Shown here: positions 18,190-26,702 of the stretch, one piece after another
How positions within the stretch are numbered: the stretch's first letter is position 1
Layout of the letters: each line of letters opens with the position of its first letter
NCBI RefSeq assembly: GCF_036244895.1
Contig: NZ_BQKE01000003.1
Location: 124,001 to 188,000 of the forward strand
Origin: Persicobacter diffluens
Lineage (GTDB): Bacteria; Bacteroidota; Bacteroidia; Cytophagales; Cyclobacteriaceae
Reading direction: 5' to 3'
Length of the DNA stretch: 64,000 bases
The notes under the pieces: model-generated
Database searches by the model: none
Seen by the model: the letters and a program-made list of their open reading frames with translations, nothing else
What the model was told of the DNA's origin: nothing
Program-made: the position numbers and the translations under genes

Positions 18190-18396
18190 ACGATGGCCCA
18201 TCAAAATTGCTATAGATGATCGCTTAGGCAAGAAGCTGATTGCTTTGAGTGCATTTGATGTGCATGACACCAATGGACTTCAGTTTGCTGTACAAACCTG
18301 ACCCAAAGACCTATTGGTCAATCCTTTCAAGTTATTGCAGCTGATATTTCAATAGCTCAATCTTGTCCATGCCTATTTGTTCATCGGTCATTTTCT
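18190..18396 (-). pseudogene. Possible decayed reading frame
   Basis: Read on the minus strand from ATG 18390, a protein-like sequence (MTDEQIGMDKIELLKYQLQ) is broken by a TAA, continues LERIDQ, is broken again by TAG, then runs VFGSGLYSKLKSIGV. The composition looks coding, but I recognise no family and the evidence is weak. The rest of the gap up to repeat copy D shows nothing else. Confidence 0.2.
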
Positions 18397-18459
18397 TCCT
18401 TACAAAACTCAAAACAGGGGATTATCCGTTCATTAGCCTAAACCGTAACTCCCTGACAA

Positions 18460-18681
18460 ATAAGCCGAATAATTCTTGCTAAAAATCCTTCTTTAGCTGA
18501 AAGGCGGAGAAAATGAAGAAATTCTACCTATTTCAAGTTTTTTCAAGGACACAGAGGAATGAGGAGAAAGCAAGCCTGCCCAAAATTGAGCTATTACAAA
18601 ATCCGTAAAATCAATACCAACAAAAAGAAGTAGCGGCCATTCGTGCATTACACCAAGCCTGGAGGGGAATAATTCGGATAA
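18460..18681 (-). repeat. MITE-like repeat, copy D
   Basis: About 222 bp, inverted orientation. The left end ATAAGCCGAATAATTCTTGC and right end GGGAATAATTCGGATAA match the family termini. The interior has CTTTAGCTGAAAGGCGGAGA, AATGAGGAGAAAGCAAGCC and the CTATTTC core. Confidence 0.8.
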
Positions 18682-18745
18682 ACGAGCTGCTAAAAAGAAG
18701 GAGCCACATTAGTGGGATTGAATACAAAAGTGGCAAGCTCCTGCA

Positions 18746-19399
18746 TCAGCCTAATAATCGTTCGAAGTTTTCCCAAATTTGGCCTTGAAGGTCGCTCACA
18801 TTCAATTTAAGGAGCGTAGCGGCGGTTTGATAGAGTTGTTTTATATCAATATTTGCCTCATCGGTTTCCAGGAAAATACGATCTATTGGAGTTTGGGCAA
18901 AACATTGCTGCAGGTGGTTGTCTCTTAAAAGTGCTTCACCGAAGGATAAATAAAATCCCCGCTGTAATAATTGATGAGCCAGCGGTAGTTTAGCCCTGAA
19001 GCCATGAACAAGCAGGTGCGGAAGCTCCTCAAATTTTGCCAAAACCGCATTCAGCTGCCCCCAACCTTTTACCATATGTAATACCATCGGCTTTTGAAGT
19101 TCTAAAGCCAACTGCAATTGCCATTCAAAAGCCTGAGATTGTTCTGTGAAATATTGCGCATATCGTTTATCAAAACCACATTCGCCAATCAACAAAACCT
19201 CAGAATCAGAGAATTTGGCCGCATTTTTCAGGAAGGAAACTTTCCAGTCCCCCCGAATATGCATCGGATGATAACCCAGCGAGGCCGGGTAAGCAGGCTT
19301 TTCGCTTAAGAAAAAATTTCGAAGACGAAACACCCCTTCTTCCGGAGAAAGGTGGGAATGTATATCAAGGAATTGATGTTTGGGAAATGCTTGCTTCAT
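18746..19399 (-). CDS. TatD family metal-dependent hydrolase
   Basis: 217 aa, somewhat shorter than the ~260-residue E. coli TatD. Metal-site motifs are DIHSH (residues 12-16), GECGFDKR near 93, LHMVKGW, HGFRA and LETDEA. TatD-family proteins are Mg-dependent DNases/3'-5' exonucleases. The GECGFD and HGF variants are typical of the Bacteroidota TatD-like subgroup. Its start overlaps the 3' end of the upstream serine hydrolase gene by 35 nt, implying co-transcription and translational coupling. Confidence 0.85.
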   Translation of the reverse strand: MKQAFPKHQFLDIHSHLSPEEGVFRLRNFFLSEKPAYPASLGYHPMHIRGDWKVSFLKNAAKFSDSEVLLIGECGFDKRYAQYFTEQSQAFEWQLQLALELQKPMVLHMVKGWGQLNAVLAKFEELPHLLVHGFRAKLPLAHQLLQRGFYLSFGEALLRDNHLQQCFAQTPIDRIFLETDEANIDIKQLYQTAATLLKLNVSDLQGQIWENFERLLG

Positions 19400-20774
19400 T
19401 TACTAACTCCTTCGGATTCAGAGGTGGCACCGTGGAATGCTTCAGGTAACGACCCCCGTAAAGATAATTATCGAATAAATCCCGATCCGGCCAGTCCTTG
19501 ACCAATGCCATTCCATAACGCATGGCAGATCGAATCTGGGAGGGCATATAATTTCGTTTATATGTAGAAGTATTCAAAATCATAACCCAAACGGTGCCAT
19601 CTTTTTCGCGGGAAACCATTGCACTGGTACCGGCCAAAGTGCCCGTTCGCCACCAGCGTCCTTCATTGGCTGCCCGCCAACCCATCACCAAAGACGGATT
19701 TTTCGAATCAAGCGGCGTCACCATTTGTTCAACGGTTTCCGGCGCCAGAATGTCAGTTACCACCCCATCCTGAACACCATCGATGCCCGCCACCATCCGA
19801 ACCAAATCTGAAGCAGAGGCAATCCAGCCACCTGCTCCCTCTAAATACGGAAGCCCGGAAGCCGAAGCGGTGGTGAGCCCTTCCTCATTAACTTTAAAGT
19901 TGGAGGCACGTTTTTCACCCTTTGGAAAATCGTAATACGCTACTTCAAACTTATTTCTGTCCTGCTCCAAAGGCTTACCCAATTCCATGTCCTTAATACC
20001 CAAAGGTTGCAAAATGCTCCATTTTACAAATTCTTCATAGGGCATATCGGTCACTTCCTGAATCACCCGACTCAGAATCAAATAACCAAAATTACTGTAT
20101 TCATAGCCTCTTGAAGGCGTATAACGTAATTTTCGTTTCTTTAAAGTATAAGAAATAAGACTATCAGTAGGAAGAGGTAATTCCCAACTCATCTCCTCGG
20201 CAATTTTCGGAGCATCGAAAAGTGGATCCCCTAGCTTGGCGGTAAACCCTCCTCGATGATAAATCAGATCTTCTACTTTTATCTTATATGCCCGACTGTC
20301 TCTAAACTGATCATAGATCCCGCCTTTTAGATATCCGGTGGGCCCAAACACCGAATGATCCAATTCCAAAATGCCAGCCTCCACCAACCTCATTGCGGCA
20401 GTGGCCGTGATCAATTTGGATATGGAGGCCACACGAAATAAATGCGTGGGATTTACTTCCAGTTGCTGATTTTCGTCGGTATGTCCAAAGCCTTTTGCAT
20501 AAACCAGCTTATTGTTCTTCATCACCGCGACTGAAGCACCCACTACTTCCCATCGTTTTAACCAACGATCAAGATAGGCGTTCATCCGGCTGAAACTTTC
20601 TCCTTCAGAAACAAAATTTTCGAGAGCGGGCGTCAGGTACTCTTTATCGTAGTCAATCTTTATTACCCGATGCGCCTGAAAAGGCTTCATCGGAAAGATG
20701 AGCAACAATGTTAATGAAGCACAAAAAACCGCCTTGAATAAATTTATTTTTTTTCTCCCTCTAAGCAAATTCAC
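19365..20774 (-). CDS. Secreted serine hydrolase, beta-lactamase class C / PBP-like family
   Basis: About 469 aa from GTG 20774 (NLLRGRKKINLFKAVFCASLTLLLIF), chosen because it gives a complete signal peptide; no ATG lies upstream of that segment in frame. The beta-lactamase fold is marked by S117-I-S-K120 (nucleophile and general base), EYSNFGYLI (YxN motif), and WRTGTLAGTSAMV as the KTG/HTG equivalent. Such proteins are DD-peptidases, esterases or peptidases more often than beta-lactamases. It lies between speB and the tatD-like gene on the same strand and overlaps the latter. Confidence 0.8.
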   Translation of the reverse strand: MNLLRGRKKINLFKAVFCASLTLLLIFPMKPFQAHRVIKIDYDKEYLTPALENFVSEGESFSRMNAYLDRWLKRWEVVGASVAVMKNNKLVYAKGFGHTDENQQLEVNPTHLFRVASISKLITATAAMRLVEAGILELDHSVFGPTGYLKGGIYDQFRDSRAYKIKVEDLIYHRGGFTAKLGDPLFDAPKIAEEMSWELPLPTDSLISYTLKKRKLRYTPSRGYEYSNFGYLILSRVIQEVTDMPYEEFVKWSILQPLGIKDMELGKPLEQDRNKFEVAYYDFPKGEKRASNFKVNEEGLTTASASGLPYLEGAGGWIASASDLVRMVAGIDGVQDGVVTDILAPETVEQMVTPLDSKNPSLVMGWRAANEGRWWRTGTLAGTSAMVSREKDGTVWVMILNTSTYKRNYMPSQIRSAMRYGMALVKDWPDRDLFDNYLYGGRYLKHSTVPPLNPKELVNEASISQTSIP

Positions 20775-20893
20775 AACAAAAATAATCCGTTCTAAAAAAG
20801 AATTTCCCCTAATTGAATACTCTATTTGAAAAAACCGTGCAAAAATTACGCAAGGCCTTAAACAATTCAAAATTTGTTACGCATTTTGGCATT

Positions 20894-21967
20894 CTAATCC
20901 TTGAATTTCAGCCTATTTTGAGAAACCCCCATTAAATTAGAGAGTCTGTACAGCACTCTAGCCCCTACATTGGCATCCCATTCGTCATCACTTTCTCCAA
21001 CTTCACAAAGATCAAAACCGATGATTGTTTTCCCCGCTTTTACGACCAACTCGATTAAATACATCGCTTGATCAAATTCCATTCCCCCCGGAACAGGCGT
21101 TCCGGTATTCGGACAGTATTTAGGGTCAAGACCATCAATATCAAAACTAATATAAACCTGATCAGGCAATGCCTGCACAATTTCTATGGCTTTTTCATGC
21201 CAAGTAATGCCTTTAAATGCTGCCTCCTTTAAATTGCGGTCCGTAAACATCTGAACCCGGCCATCGCTATGCTCGGCCAAAACAGCCTCATCTTCACAAT
21301 AATCACGAATTCCTACCTGCACCAATTTTTCCACCTGCTCTACTTTCAGCGCATTAAACATGATGGAAGCGTGAGAAAATTCAAAGGCTTCATAGGCATC
21401 TCGTAAGTCGGCATGGGCATCGATTTGCAGAATACCAAAATTACCCCGAAGCTCCGCAAGAGCCTGGATTAAGCCCAAAGGAGTGGAATGATCTCCTCCA
21501 AGAACACCTACCAGCTTATCTTGCGCCATTAAGTTGAGGGATTGTTGTTTTAACCAGTCGTTTACGCGCTCCCCTGCGTTCTGTACCTTGTCAAGCAAGG
21601 GAATGAAAGCAGCAGATCCCGCAGAAACCTCTCCAGATTCCATGGCTTCGATATAGGCCTCGACTTCCGGACGTAACTGTTCCCCCTCCAGCCGGAAAGA
21701 TGAGGGAAACTCCCCTAAAGTAACGCCCATTTTCCACGCATCAGGAATATCCTCCTGATAGAAATCCAACTGAGGACTAGCTTGTAATATTGCTGAGGGC
21801 CCTTTTCGAGTTCCTGCACCATAAGAAACCGTCACATCCCATTCCATAGGGATCACAACTAAATCCGCCGTTTCCTGATCAAACGGCATTCCGAATAAAG
21901 TGCCCTGCACCCCAACTCCGTTAGGGTTAAATCCGGCAATCTGCAGTTGTTTTTTATCTTTAATCAT
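20894..21967 (-). CDS. speB: Agmatinase / ureohydrolase family protein
   Basis: 357 aa from ATG 21967. An upstream TTG at 21982 is less likely because the ATG sits in an 8-nt overlap with the end of speD, a classic coupling arrangement. Mn-binding motifs of ureohydrolases are intact: GGDHS (157-161), DAHADLRD (183-190) and SFDIDGLDP near 265. The reaction is agmatine to putrescine plus urea. Clustering with speD and the presence of speA in the window favour agmatinase over arginase or formimidoylglutamase. Slightly longer than E. coli SpeB because of an N-terminal extension. Confidence 0.87.
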   Translation of the reverse strand: MIKDKKQLQIAGFNPNGVGVQGTLFGMPFDQETADLVVIPMEWDVTVSYGAGTRKGPSAILQASPQLDFYQEDIPDAWKMGVTLGEFPSSFRLEGEQLRPEVEAYIEAMESGEVSAGSAAFIPLLDKVQNAGERVNDWLKQQSLNLMAQDKLVGVLGGDHSTPLGLIQALAELRGNFGILQIDAHADLRDAYEAFEFSHASIMFNALKVEQVEKLVQVGIRDYCEDEAVLAEHSDGRVQMFTDRNLKEAAFKGITWHEKAIEIVQALPDQVYISFDIDGLDPKYCPNTGTPVPGGMEFDQAMYLIELVVKAGKTIIGFDLCEVGESDDEWDANVGARVLYRLSNLMGVSQNRLKFKD

Positions 21968-22334
21968 GATCAGAGGGCACAAAACCCCTATCTATTATTT
22001 TCATTTCGTGAATTTCTCCCTCGAAAGCCTTAACTAAACGCTCAACACTCCCTTCTAAATCCACAGAATCGCCACAGGAGTAAAAATCAAAGGAGGCAAA
22101 ACCTTCTTCAGGCCAGGTGTGGATAGAAAGGTGACTTTCCTGAATTACTATAACTCCTGAAACGCCTACAGGTTTAAATTGATGAATAAAAGATGATACA
22201 ATTGTGGCGCCGGATTCTTCCGCCACTTGTTTTAAAATTAATTCTACTTCAGCCGCATCGTTCAATAATGGTTTCGTACAATTCGACAGGTCTAGCAAGA
22301 GATGTTTACCCTTGGGAGGAAAAAATGAATTCAT
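21960..22334 (-). CDS. speD: S-adenosylmethionine decarboxylase proenzyme
   Basis: 124 aa, the short bacterial/archaeal class (SpeH-type). The self-cleavage site is Glu66-Ser67 in QESHLSIHTWPE; Ser67 becomes the pyruvoyl group. His72 and Cys87 (FYSCGD) are the conserved processing/catalytic residues. It makes decarboxylated SAM, the aminopropyl donor for spermidine; no spermidine synthase gene is in the window. First gene of the minus-strand unit speD-speB, possibly continuing into the serine hydrolase and TatD genes. Confidence 0.92.
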   Translation of the reverse strand: MNSFFPPKGKHLLLDLSNCTKPLLNDAAEVELILKQVAEESGATIVSSFIHQFKPVGVSGVIVIQESHLSIHTWPEEGFASFDFYSCGDSVDLEGSVERLVKAFEGEIHEMKIIDRGFVPSDHD

Positions 22335-22532
22335 GAATACTTAAATCTAAGCTGCAAAGATGAAAAAAAATCCATGAAATCCCCATCCCTACTTTAGGAA
22401 CCCGTATTTAATAAAAAATATTTTTTCAGGTAGGCAAAACAATGTTGACTGAAAATAAGACTCACCTTACTGAAATTCGTAATTAACATAAAAATTTCTC
22501 ATTCAAAAAATTATCACTTTAAATACCCTATC

Positions 22533-23000
22533 ATGATTAATAAAATTACTGCCCTCTTCTTTTTCTTCTTTGCAGCAACCTCCATCGTTCAGGCACAAAA
22601 TATGAACGATTATATTGAAATGGTTCGTGCAGATGTACAGGCAGAAAGGAAAGCCATCATGATGGCCAACACTAATTTAAGCCCGGAAGAGTCTGAAGTT
22701 TTTTGGCCGATTTATGATGAATACCACGCCAAAAGAAAGCAAGCCTATTCCGGCAGATTGGAGCACTTAATGGAATACATTAAAACAGAGGGAAACATAT
22801 CAGATGAAGAGGCACTTGAGCTCATTGGAAATTTGGAGGCCAAGAAAAAACAAATCGCAAAATTAGATAAAGCGTACCATAAATCTTTACAAAAAAGCCT
22901 TTCCGGAGCGCGAGCCCTTCAAATAATTCAATTAGAAAGCTATTTAGACATGATCCTTCAGGCGCAGGTGATGGCCAATCTCCCAGTAGCACAGCCTTAA
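22533..23000 (+). CDS. Secreted helical protein of unknown function
   Basis: 155 aa with a clear signal peptide (ITALFFFFFAATSIVQAQ). The mature part is charged and alpha-helical (VRADVQAERKAIMMANTNLSPEESEVFWPIYDEY). The LSPEESEVFWPIYDEY pattern recurs in small periplasmic proteins of Bacteroidota, loosely like the Spy/CpxP (LTXXQ) helical chaperones, but I cannot assign it. Own terminator follows. Divergent from speD. Confidence 0.7.
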   Translation: MINKITALFFFFFAATSIVQAQNMNDYIEMVRADVQAERKAIMMANTNLSPEESEVFWPIYDEYHAKRKQAYSGRLEHLMEYIKTEGNISDEEALELIGNLEAKKKQIAKLDKAYHKSLQKSLSGARALQIIQLESYLDMILQAQVMANLPVAQP

Positions 23001-23019
23001 AGAAATATAGAAATAAAAG

Positions 23020-23044
23020 AAAGCGCATTTGAGCGCTTTTTTTT
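23020..23044 (+). terminator. Intrinsic terminator after the secreted helical protein gene
   Basis: AAGCGC (23021-23026) pairs with GCGCTT (23033-23038) over a 6-nt loop and continues into a run of eight Ts. Confidence 0.9.
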
Positions 23045-23063
23045 ACCTTCAAAGAAAAAAACG

Positions 23064-23222
23064 ATGGCGATTCCGGTAAACATAAATCAACTGCAGGAAG
23101 GAAAGGATTATTATAAGGATGAACGCGGAAGGACCGTCTTTACCAAAGAGTTCCACCTTAAAAGAGGGCATTGTTGCAAACCCGGCAGAATGCATAAGTG
23201 TCCGGAATGTCCCTACAAATAG
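23064..23222 (+). CDS. DUF5522 family mini-protein (Cys-rich)
   Basis: 52 aa from ATG 23064, with a stop at 23220-23222. The pattern YYKDERGRTVFTKEFHLKRG followed by HCCKPGRMHKCPECPYK matches the tiny DUF5522 proteins of Bacteroidota, in which His and Cys residues (here H-C-C and C-x2-C) probably bind a metal. The protein is unusually small, but the family fit and the complete frame make it a real gene. It sits between a terminator and an outer-membrane protein gene. Confidence 0.75.
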   Translation: MAIPVNINQLQEGKDYYKDERGRTVFTKEFHLKRGHCCKPGRMHKCPECPYK

Positions 23223-23339
23223 CGGTGGGCAGATACAGCTTTCTATTACGATCAAAAAACATACCCCTTTAATTTATTCTCTTTTCCTTTTTTGGGTGAT
23301 TTTTTTTTATTCTCTTTGAAAAAACCATATTCATTACGA

Positions 23340-23981
23340 ATGAGAAACTTACGACTACTTTTAAGCCTGTTGGCACTCCTATTTATTGGTGGAAAATCTT
23401 TTGCTCAGGAAAGCGAACAAAAACTAAAATTGGGGTTAAAAATTTCCCCGGTATTTTCTTTCAATCGACTGGATGATAATTCTTCAAATTTTGATATTAG
23501 CCCTGGTGGTACGAGTACCAAGCTTGCCTTTGGTCTGGTAGCAGATAAACCATTCGGCGATAATTATTATTTCAGCACTGGAATAATCTACCTTCCGAAA
23601 GGAGCAAAAATAGAAGCCAGACCTGAAGATGGGGGAGGAAAGTTTAAGGAAACTTATAAAACTCATTATCTGCAGGTTCCATTAACGGTAAAACTACTTA
23701 CCAACCCCATCACGGATGAATTACGTGCCTATGCGCAACTTGGAGGAACGGTTGATTTCCTCATTAACCAGGAAACTGGTGGTAACCAAATTATTGATAA
23801 ATTCTTCTTTATGGATGTAGCTTTGGTCCTTGGCGGTGGGATAACTTATGATCTTTCCTTTGGCAATACAATTGGACTAGGATTGGTGTATCAAAGAGGC
23901 TTAATCAATGCGGCCAGTAAAGGAGAGGATATTCGATTGAAAAAAGACCTACTCATGATTGATCTTGCCTTTTATTTCTAA
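23340..23981 (+). CDS. Outer-membrane beta-barrel protein (OMP_b-brl_2 / porin family)
   Basis: 213 aa from ATG 23340, which precedes a clean signal peptide (LRLLLSLLALLFIGGKSFAQ). The remainder has regular amphipathic strands and turns typical of the PF13568 eight-strand barrel family: KLGLKISPVFSFNRL, KLAFGLVADKPFGDNYYFSTGIIYLPKGA, YLQVPLTVKLLTN, and a terminal aromatic (FYF). Function unspecified. It lies 22 nt upstream of the DnaQ-like gene on the same strand. Confidence 0.75.
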   Translation: MRNLRLLLSLLALLFIGGKSFAQESEQKLKLGLKISPVFSFNRLDDNSSNFDISPGGTSTKLAFGLVADKPFGDNYYFSTGIIYLPKGAKIEARPEDGGGKFKETYKTHYLQVPLTVKLLTNPITDELRAYAQLGGTVDFLINQETGGNQIIDKFFFMDVALVLGGGITYDLSFGNTIGLGLVYQRGLINAASKGEDIRLKKDLLMIDLAFYF

Positions 23982-24003
23982 GGCAATTCCCTTAACATTG
24001 GGA

Positions 24004-25391
24004 ATGGCTTTGGAGGAAAAAGTATTTGCGGTGGTAGACCTTGAAACTACTGGTTTTAAGGCAGATCAGGATAGCATTTTTGAAATAGGCATCATTTATT
24101 TCAAAAATGGTGAAATCATAGAAGAGTACCATCAACTTATTCATCCGGAAAAAACCATTCCCAATGCCATTATTCAACTGACCAAAATCAAGCCTTCCGC
24201 CCTACAGGAAGCCCCTAGTTTTGAAACCATTGCGAAGTCGCTTCATTCAAAATTAAAGGATTGTATCATTGTTGCGCATCAAATCAGCTTTGATTTTAGC
24301 TTTTTGAAAAATGCCTTTGAAAAACAGGGTTTAGCCTTTCACCCCAAAAAATTATGCACCCTCAAATTGGCTAAACATCTGTTTCCAGAACTTCCAAATC
24401 ATAAATTAAACACGATCAATGAATTCCTGCAATTGGGATTTAAAGACCTGCACCAGGCACACCCGGATGCCCTTATTGCTTTGGAAATCCTGAAACTAGG
24501 CATTCAGCGGGATCCGGAATATTTATTAGAGGCAATCCGCTTTGACCGTCAACAGTTATTCCCTCCCAAGATTGAAAAAAAACTTTTATTTGAGCTACCC
24601 ACGGATGCAGGAGTCTACTTTTTCCATGATGATCGGGGCAAAATCTTATATATCGGCAAGGCCAAAAACATTCAAAAAAGAGTGCTCAATCATTTTGATC
24701 AGGGTTCAGACAGTCAACAGAAGCAATCCATGATACAGCAAATTGCTGATATAAAAGTGGAAGAAACCCATGGGGAATTATTAGCGCTATTAAAGGAAAA
24801 TCAATATATCAAAAAAAATTGGCCGCCCTATAATGCCGCTCAAAAACAAGGAGCCAAACGATTCGATCTCATTGGTATAGAAAACCGGGGAGGAGAATTA
24901 AACCTTGAATTAGTAAAAAAAGCTCCTATTTCACTCCCTTAATCAGCTTCGAAAATGAAGGAGAAGGAAGGCAGTTTATGCGAAAATTAGTCGTAGAGCA
25001 GCATATTTGCGGTAGGCAAGCCGGACTTTTTAAGAAAAATGCACAATGCAAAAGCAGAGGTGATAGCTGTTGTAGTGCTCCCTGCAACGGCCAGAGATTT
25101 GCAACTACGGTACTAAAAAAAATACTCCGTCAGATGCTCCATCAACTGCCCAAGCTTCTGATCTGGGAAGGAGGACCGGACAAATATAACCTCATCGTTG
25201 TCAATCAGGGGAAATACGAAGGGTATGGTACCTTCGACAGCATTGACGAAATAAATTTTGAATCAGCCCGAAAATTGATTCTACCTCAAATCATGCTCAA
25301 AGAAGATCTTAGTATTATTCAAAGATTTGAGAAAAAAGCTAAAATTATTGAAAAAGAAGATCATCAGGTCTGGCTTATCCCACCACTCTGA
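24004..25391 (+). pseudogene. DnaQ-like 3'-5' exonuclease fused to GIY-YIG nuclease (UvrC/Cho-like), split by a one-base frameshift
   Basis: The first part (24004-24942, ATG start) has a DEDDh exonuclease domain: D12-L-E14 (DLETTG), Asp97 (SFDFSF), His153/Asp155 (HPDA). A GIY-YIG domain follows (GVYFF near 203, LYIGKAKNIQKRV near 215, LLKENQYIKKNWPPYN near 262). It then reaches a stop six codons after an A7 run (24915-24921). Shifting back one base there opens a frame with no stop (SSYFTPLISFENEGEG, then Met at 24978) to 25391, giving a ~462-residue protein, a usual size for this fusion. A lost A, a homopolymer read error, or real -1 frameshifting at A_AAA_AAA are all possible. The end overlaps the convergent glycosyltransferase gene by 17 nt. 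Confidence 0.75.
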
Positions 25392-26577
25392 CCTGCTTCC
25401 CCCTGGCGTCTTCAATAATTTCATGGTAGTAATCAATATATAGTTGCGCTATTTTCTTTCTGTCGAAACTTTCGCTGATTCGCGCCTTGCCTCCCTTTAC
25501 CAGACGGGCATAAAGCGCACCATCAGTAAGTACATTTTGTAAGGCTTTTGCCATCTCCTCCACGCGCTCTACATCCACTAAATAACCGGCAGACCCATTC
25601 CCCAACACCCAGGGAACTGCGCCAGCAGCCTTTCCTGCCACTACAGGAATACCTGTGGCCATTCCTTCCAAAAGGGTATTTCCAAAAGATTCTTCCAGGG
25701 CAGGATGAAAAAGCAAATCATATTTCCCCATATCTCTTACCAATTCATCATAAGCCACATGCCCATGAAACACCACATTTTCTGTCAAACCATTGGCAAG
25801 CGCCCATTGATGGCCTTCACTTCCCTTATAAAAACCCATACCGTAAATGTGATATTCCATCGGTCTTTTTAATTGCTTCCGAAGTAAATCAAAAGCCTGC
25901 AAAGCGCGCTTTGGGTTCTTTCTTTTTTGAAAACCTGTTAAAATACTAAGGATCCGAATCGTACCGTTTTCCGGAAACGCTTTTTCTTGGTCATGAATCA
26001 TATCCGGATTCACCGGATTCGGAATAATGCGAATTCCATTTTGAAACCGTGCCAATTGCCGCTGAAGATAAATCGAATTAACCGAAAAATGTTTCCCTTC
26101 TGCTTTTACCCTACGATCCAAAGCGAATTTTCCCAATCGGTAAATGTCTTTGAAATATTTTAAAATTTCCCAGGCATCATCCCGAAAAGTAATCAGATGT
26201 GGTTGACCACTTTTTATAACACCCAGGGCATATTCATAACTCCAATGCGCATGATAAATATCCGCCTCGTATTCTAAACAAAGAGATTTAATTTGATTGA
26301 TTTCATACTTCCAGCCATCCCATAATTTATAGCGAGCACGGTTACGTTCCTGGTCTAAAACCAATGTGATTCTTTCTCCCTTGAAAACAAACCTACCGGT
26401 AGACCGATAATCTAAAGTAAAAATGATGATTTCGTGGCCCAGAGCGTGCATGCCTTTCACAATATTGGTGATAGCAGTCGCCGGAGCACCTAAAGCACGA
26501 ATTTCCTCCGGAATTTCCTGATCAAAAAATTCTTTTAAGGAATCTATATTTATCCAAGAAGCAATGGCAATTTTCAT
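25375..26577 (-). CDS. Glycosyltransferase family 4 protein
   Basis: 400 aa from ATG 26577. GT-B fold: an N-terminal domain with YHAHWSYEYALG, then ILTGFQKRKNPKRALQAF and, in the nucleotide-sugar domain, HPALEESFGNTLLEGMATGIPVVAG (the E-x7-E retaining GT4 signature). Cytoplasmic, transferring a sugar from an NDP-sugar to a growing glycan. It opens the polysaccharide cluster on the left, pointing away from the flippase gene with 125 nt between them, where divergent promoters probably lie. Confidence 0.85.
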   Translation of the reverse strand: MKIAIASWINIDSLKEFFDQEIPEEIRALGAPATAITNIVKGMHALGHEIIIFTLDYRSTGRFVFKGERITLVLDQERNRARYKLWDGWKYEINQIKSLCLEYEADIYHAHWSYEYALGVIKSGQPHLITFRDDAWEILKYFKDIYRLGKFALDRRVKAEGKHFSVNSIYLQRQLARFQNGIRIIPNPVNPDMIHDQEKAFPENGTIRILSILTGFQKRKNPKRALQAFDLLRKQLKRPMEYHIYGMGFYKGSEGHQWALANGLTENVVFHGHVAYDELVRDMGKYDLLFHPALEESFGNTLLEGMATGIPVVAGKAAGAVPWVLGNGSAGYLVDVERVEEMAKALQNVLTDGALYARLVKGGKARISESFDRKKIAQLYIDYYHEIIEDARGKQVRVVG

Positions 26578-26702
26578 ACACAATATAATAGGTCAAAAAT
26601 GGTGGATTCTAAATGCTGATATAGAAACATAATACAAGAGAACTAGTTCATTAATTAGTGATTTCTTTATAAAAATATCTCCAAACCTTACAATCAACCT
26701 GC

